Below, in pieces: positions 6,591 through 9,283 of a DNA stretch of 9,283 nucleotides. The position numbers were made by a program, and so were the translations under genes. The first letter of the stretch is position 1. Every line of letters starts with the position of its first letter. The stretch is taken from contig JAGATU010000088.1 in NCBI GenBank assembly GCA_017621115.1, positions 1-9,283 of the forward strand, read 5' to 3'. The stretch is from Lachnospiraceae bacterium (GTDB taxonomy: Bacteria > Bacillota_A > Clostridia > Lachnospirales > Lachnospiraceae). Under the pieces are notes generated by a model, which was given only the letters and a program-made list of their open reading frames with translations, was not told where the DNA came from and searched no databases.

Positions 6591-7409
6591 ATGGATATGG
6601 AAAAAATTATGATCCGCTGTGGTGCAGACTATTTACAATATGAATTTCCGAAAAGGAAATGGTATAAAATCTTACAATATAACCGCGTCGCCATGATGCG
6701 GTTAGTTTTTGCGGACGAGGATGTACTCGATACGGATATTGGGATTGAAATATATGAAGATTATGAGGAAAAACCAATATACCGTGTGGAAGAAGAGTTT
6801 CGCGCCAAATTATATGAGGCAATGCTTTTGCAATATGCAAAGAACTGCAAAAATGTCGAGCATCTGATAGTTATGGATAATGGTGATGATTTGTCGGAAT
6901 TTCTGTACCGGTTGTCTGAAAACCGAAATTATCTTTCCGTTATAACTCTGAATCCCGAGCGGTATGAAAACGTAGCAGAGCAAATGGAAGAAAATTACGG
7001 CTTAATGCCAATGTTTTTTTCTTCCTATAAAGACCTGTTGCGTTATATGAAACAGATGCCGGAAAAGAAAAAAACACTTTTTATTTCGGGGAATCCGGAT
7101 GAGGAAAAAGAAAAAGATACAGGATCAAAAAAGGCTGATAAATATGCAGCGTCGGTTGTATGCGCGCTGCCAAGGGACAGCATTTTGCTGGATTTTAGTA
7201 ATGATAGTATCTACCGTGACCTGATATTTAAGAAAAGATTGAAAATTACCTATGCAAGTATCCCCATTTTCCTTGACAATATCGTGAAAAATCGGTATAA
7301 TGCCGTAGTTAATGAGGGTATTACAATCCAGGTAAAAAATGATAAAAAACAAGTTTGGAGAAGGAAAGGGAATGAAGATGGAAGAAAAGAAAAATATCCT
7401 GACTTATGA
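6591..7409 (+). CDS. Unrecognised 272-residue protein, possibly Rossmann-like
   Basis: I do not recognise this protein. It is soluble-looking, without signal peptide or membrane helix. Residues about 88-120 ([20 protein letters not shown], then [13 protein letters not shown]) and 136-245 alternate hydrophobic strands with helices: [28 protein letters not shown] and YNAVVNEG. This is compatible with a Rossmann-type alpha/beta domain, but no GxGxxG is visible. A charged Lys/Glu-rich loop sits at about 169-184. ATG 6591 has no clear Shine-Dalgarno; in-frame ATGs at 6597 and 6609 are equally possible. The last 32 bases overlap the start of greA in another frame, and the tail from about 250 is very basic. 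The greA promoter lies within its coding sequence. It is probably the last gene of the dusB unit. The frame is long and open, so I believe it is real. Confidence 0.7.
   Translation: MDMEKIMIRCGADYLQYEFPKRKWYKILQYNRVAMMRLVFADEDVLDTDIGIEIYEDYEEKPIYRVEEEFRAKLYEAMLLQYAKNCKNVEHLIVMDNGDDLSEFLYRLSENRNYLSVITLNPERYENVAEQMEENYGLMPMFFSSYKDLLRYMKQMPEKKKTLFISGNPDEEKEKDTGSKKADKYAASVVCALPRDSILLDFSNDSIYRDLIFKKRLKITYASIPIFLDNIVKNRYNAVVNEGITIQVKNDKKQVWRRKGNEDGRKEKYPDL
7273..7301 (+). promoter_or_regulatory. Perfect-consensus sigma-A promoter for greA-lysS
   Basis: TTGACA (7273-7278) and TATAAT (7296-7301) are separated by exactly 17 bp, the full consensus. It lies inside the 3' part of the unknown 272-residue gene. 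Transcription should start near 7308, giving a leader of about 70 nt before greA. Confidence 0.85.
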
Positions 7410-7860
7410 AGGCCTCAAAAAATACGAGGATGAACTTCAGGATTTAAAGGTAAATAAGAGACAGGAAGTTGCCCAGAAGATTAAAGAAGCAAGAGAACAG
7501 GGCGATTTATCTGAAAATGCAGAATACGATGCAGCCAAAGATGAGCAGCGTGATATCGAAGCAAGAATCGAAGAATTAGAGAAGATTTTAAAGAATGCAG
7601 AAGTTATTGTAGAAGAGGAAGTAGATCTTGATACTATCAATATCGGATGCCGTGTAAAAGTATTGGACGTAGAATACAATGAAGAATGCGATTACAAGAT
7701 TGTCGGTTCTACTGAAGCAAACAGCTTAAAAGGTAAGATTTCCAACGAATCACCGGTTGGTAAAGCATTAATCGGTGCAAAAGTAGGCGATACTGTATCT
7801 GTAGAAACACAGGCAGGCGTATTCCAGTATAAAGTATTAGAGATCCAGAGATCTAACTAG
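7378..7860 (+). CDS. greA: Transcription elongation factor GreA
   Basis: Binds the secondary channel of RNA polymerase and stimulates cleavage of backtracked RNA, rescuing arrested complexes. The 160 residues match the family (158 in E. coli). The N-terminal antiparallel coiled coil (about 8-77) carries the tip motif [16 protein letters not shown] (42-57) with the acidic residues Asp43 and Glu46 that act at the polymerase active site. The FKBP-like C-terminal domain contains [13 protein letters not shown] (121-133). I chose ATG 7378 because AAAGGG (7365-7370) is 7 nt upstream and the protein then begins [13 protein letters not shown] as in relatives; ATG 7372 is a close alternative, and ATG 7339 is too early. 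It has its own consensus promoter, and lysS follows 11 nt after its stop. Confidence 0.96.
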   Translation: MEEKKNILTYEGLKKYEDELQDLKVNKRQEVAQKIKEAREQGDLSENAEYDAAKDEQRDIEARIEELEKILKNAEVIVEEEVDLDTINIGCRVKVLDVEYNEECDYKIVGSTEANSLKGKISNESPVGKALIGAKVGDTVSVETQAGVFQYKVLEIQRSN

Positions 7861-7871
7861 GAGAGAAAACA

Positions 7872-9283
7872 ATGGGAGAACAGGTAAAGAATAATCAGCC
7901 GCAGGAACAGGATTTAAACCAGATTTTAAAGGCAAGAAGAGAAAAACTTGCCGCATTGCAGGAAGCAGGTAAGGATCCTTTCGTAATTACAAAATTTGAT
8001 CAGACACATCACAGCCAGGAAATCAAAGATAACTACGATGAGTTGGAAGGTAAGACCGTAACCATCGCAGGCCGTATGATGTTTAAACGTGTTATGGGTA
8101 AAGCATCTTTCTGCAATATCCAGGATTTACAGGGCAATATCCAGTCCTATGTGGCACGTGACAGCGTGGGTGAAGAACCATATGCAGATTTCAAGAAATT
8201 TGATGTGGGCGATATCCTTGGTATCACAGGTGAAGTGTTTAAGACAAAAACAGGCGAAATCTCCATTCATGCCGCTGAAGTAACTCTTTTATCCAAGAGC
8301 TTGCAGGTTCTTCCTGAAAAATATCATGGTCTGACCAACACAGATATGCGTTACCGTCAGCGTTACGTTGACTTGATTATGAATCAGGACGTAAAAGATA
8401 CATTTGTAAAACGTTCTAAGATTATCAGCTGTATCCGCCGTTACTTGGACGGACAGGGATTCTTAGAAGTTGAGACACCAATGCTTGTTTCTAACGCAGG
8501 TGGTGCGGCAGCCAGACCTTTTGAGACACATTTTAATGCACTTGATGAAGACTTTAAACTTCGTATTTCTCTTGAATTATACTTAAAGAGACTTATCGTA
8601 GGCGGTCTTGAGAGAGTTTATGAAATCGGACGAGTATTCCGTAACGAAGGTCTTGATACAAGACACAATCCGGAATTTACATTGATGGAATTATATCAGG
8701 CATATACAGATTACAACGGAATGATGGATTTAACAGAGAACATGTTCCGTCATGTTGCACAGGAAGTATTAGGTACAACCACTATTACTTACCGTGGCAT
8801 CGAAATGGATCTTGGTAAGCCGTTTGAACGTATCACAATGATTGATGCGGTTAAGAAATATGCAGATGTAGACTTTACACAGATTACTACATTAGAAGAA
8901 GCAAGAGCCATTGCAAAAGAAAAACATGTAGAATTTGAAGAAAGACATACGAAGGGTGACATCCTCAACTTATTCTTTGAAGAATATGTAGAAGAACACT
9001 TAATCCAGCCTACATTTGTAATGGATCATCCAATCGAAATTTCTCCTTTAACAAAGAAGAAACCGGAAGATCCAAACTATGTAGAACGTTTTGAGTTATT
9101 TATGAATGGTTGGGAAATGTGTAACGCATACTCAGAATTAAACGACCCAATCGACCAGAGAGAACGTTTCAAAGCACAGGAAGCAGCACTTGCAGCCGGT
9201 GATGAAGAAGCTAATACAACGGACGAAGACTTCATGAATGCCTTAGAAATCGGTATGCCTCCAACTGGCGGTATCGGCTATGG
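7872..9283 (+). CDS. lysS: Lysine-tRNA ligase, class II (3' partial)
   Basis: Charges tRNA-Lys with lysine using ATP. The frame stays open for 470 codons to the window end. It has an N-terminal OB-fold anticodon-binding domain (about 60-145, [20 protein letters not shown] onward) and then the class II catalytic core. The core shows motif 1 around [12 protein letters not shown] (194-205), [12 protein letters not shown] (208-219), [10 protein letters not shown] (231-240), motif 2 [20 protein letters not shown] (256-275), [12 protein letters not shown] (386-397) and [19 protein letters not shown] (408-426). The last visible residues, [11 protein letters not shown], begin motif 3; its arginine lies just beyond the window. 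The cut is a window limit and not gene damage. AGGAGA (7859-7864) overlaps the greA stop and sits 7 nt before ATG 7872, so greA and lysS are co-transcribed. Any C-terminal extension cannot be seen. Confidence 0.97.
   Translation, partial: MGEQVKNNQPQEQDLNQILKARREKLAALQEAGKDPFVITKFDQTHHSQEIKDNYDELEGKTVTIAGRMMFKRVMGKASFCNIQDLQGNIQSYVARDSVGEEPYADFKKFDVGDILGITGEVFKTKTGEISIHAAEVTLLSKSLQVLPEKYHGLTNTDMRYRQRYVDLIMNQDVKDTFVKRSKIISCIRRYLDGQGFLEVETPMLVSNAGGAAARPFETHFNALDEDFKLRISLELYLKRLIVGGLERVYEIGRVFRNEGLDTRHNPEFTLMELYQAYTDYNGMMDLTENMFRHVAQEVLGTTTITYRGIEMDLGKPFERITMIDAVKKYADVDFTQITTLEEARAIAKEKHVEFEERHTKGDILNLFFEEYVEEHLIQPTFVMDHPIEISPLTKKKPEDPNYVERFELFMNGWEMCNAYSELNDPIDQRERFKAQEAALAAGDEEANTTDEDFMNALEIGMPPTGGIGY

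Noticed and set aside
7339..7377. ATG 7339 as the greA start
   Set aside because: It lacks a Shine-Dalgarno and adds residues absent from the family; ATG 7378 fits both the ribosome binding site and the conserved N-terminus.
8089..8283. Short alternative-frame open reading frame within lysS
   Set aside because: It lies wholly inside the LysS OB-fold region, which is conserved in the other frame.

Overview
The window reads as chromosomal DNA of a low-GC, Gram-positive anaerobe of the Clostridia, most likely a Lachnospiraceae relative (Roseburia, Butyrivibrio or Coprococcus type). The grounds are A/T-ending codons, strong AGGAGG-type ribosome binding sites, Sigma-A-like promoters, the style of the GreA, LysS and OTC sequences, and a 115-residue protein that I associate with that family. 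This placement is inferred from sequence style and not from any search. Every gene I can support is on the + strand.

Layout. (1) 1-735: C-terminal signalling half of a methyl-accepting chemotaxis protein, cut by the window start. (2) 784-2182: a two-gene membrane unit, a short NfeD protein followed one base later by a stomatin/SPFH protein, closed by a strong intrinsic terminator (2199-2229). (3) 2231-4413: a new transcription unit with its own promoter and an 18-bp palindrome over the -10/start region. It encodes ornithine carbamoyltransferase, then a biotin-protein ligase whose probable TTG start lies inside the last codons of argF, then a small acidic DUF6145-like protein. A stem-loop sits over the stop codon of the last gene. 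(4) 4424-4582: a non-coding, more GC-rich, hairpin-forming repeat-like element with near-perfect inverted arms; its right end supplies the ribosome binding site of the next gene. (5) 4588-7409: dusB (tRNA dihydrouridine synthase), a family 2 glycosyltransferase with a helical C-terminal region, and an unrecognised 272-residue protein. (6) 7273-9283: a perfect-consensus promoter inside the 3' end of the unknown gene drives greA and lysS; lysS runs off the window just as motif 3 begins.

How the genes relate. birA, dusB, greA and lysS recall the conserved dusB-lysS neighbourhood of Firmicutes (yacF-lysS in Bacillus subtilis), here interrupted by the glycosyltransferase and the unknown gene. NfeD plus SPFH is a well-known membrane-microdomain pair. 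Most of the window is ordinary housekeeping DNA. The parts that deserve a second look are the hairpin element fused to the dusB translation start, the operator-like palindrome at argF, the embedded greA promoter and the unknown 272-residue protein. I see no mobile-element genes, CRISPR, tRNA or rRNA.
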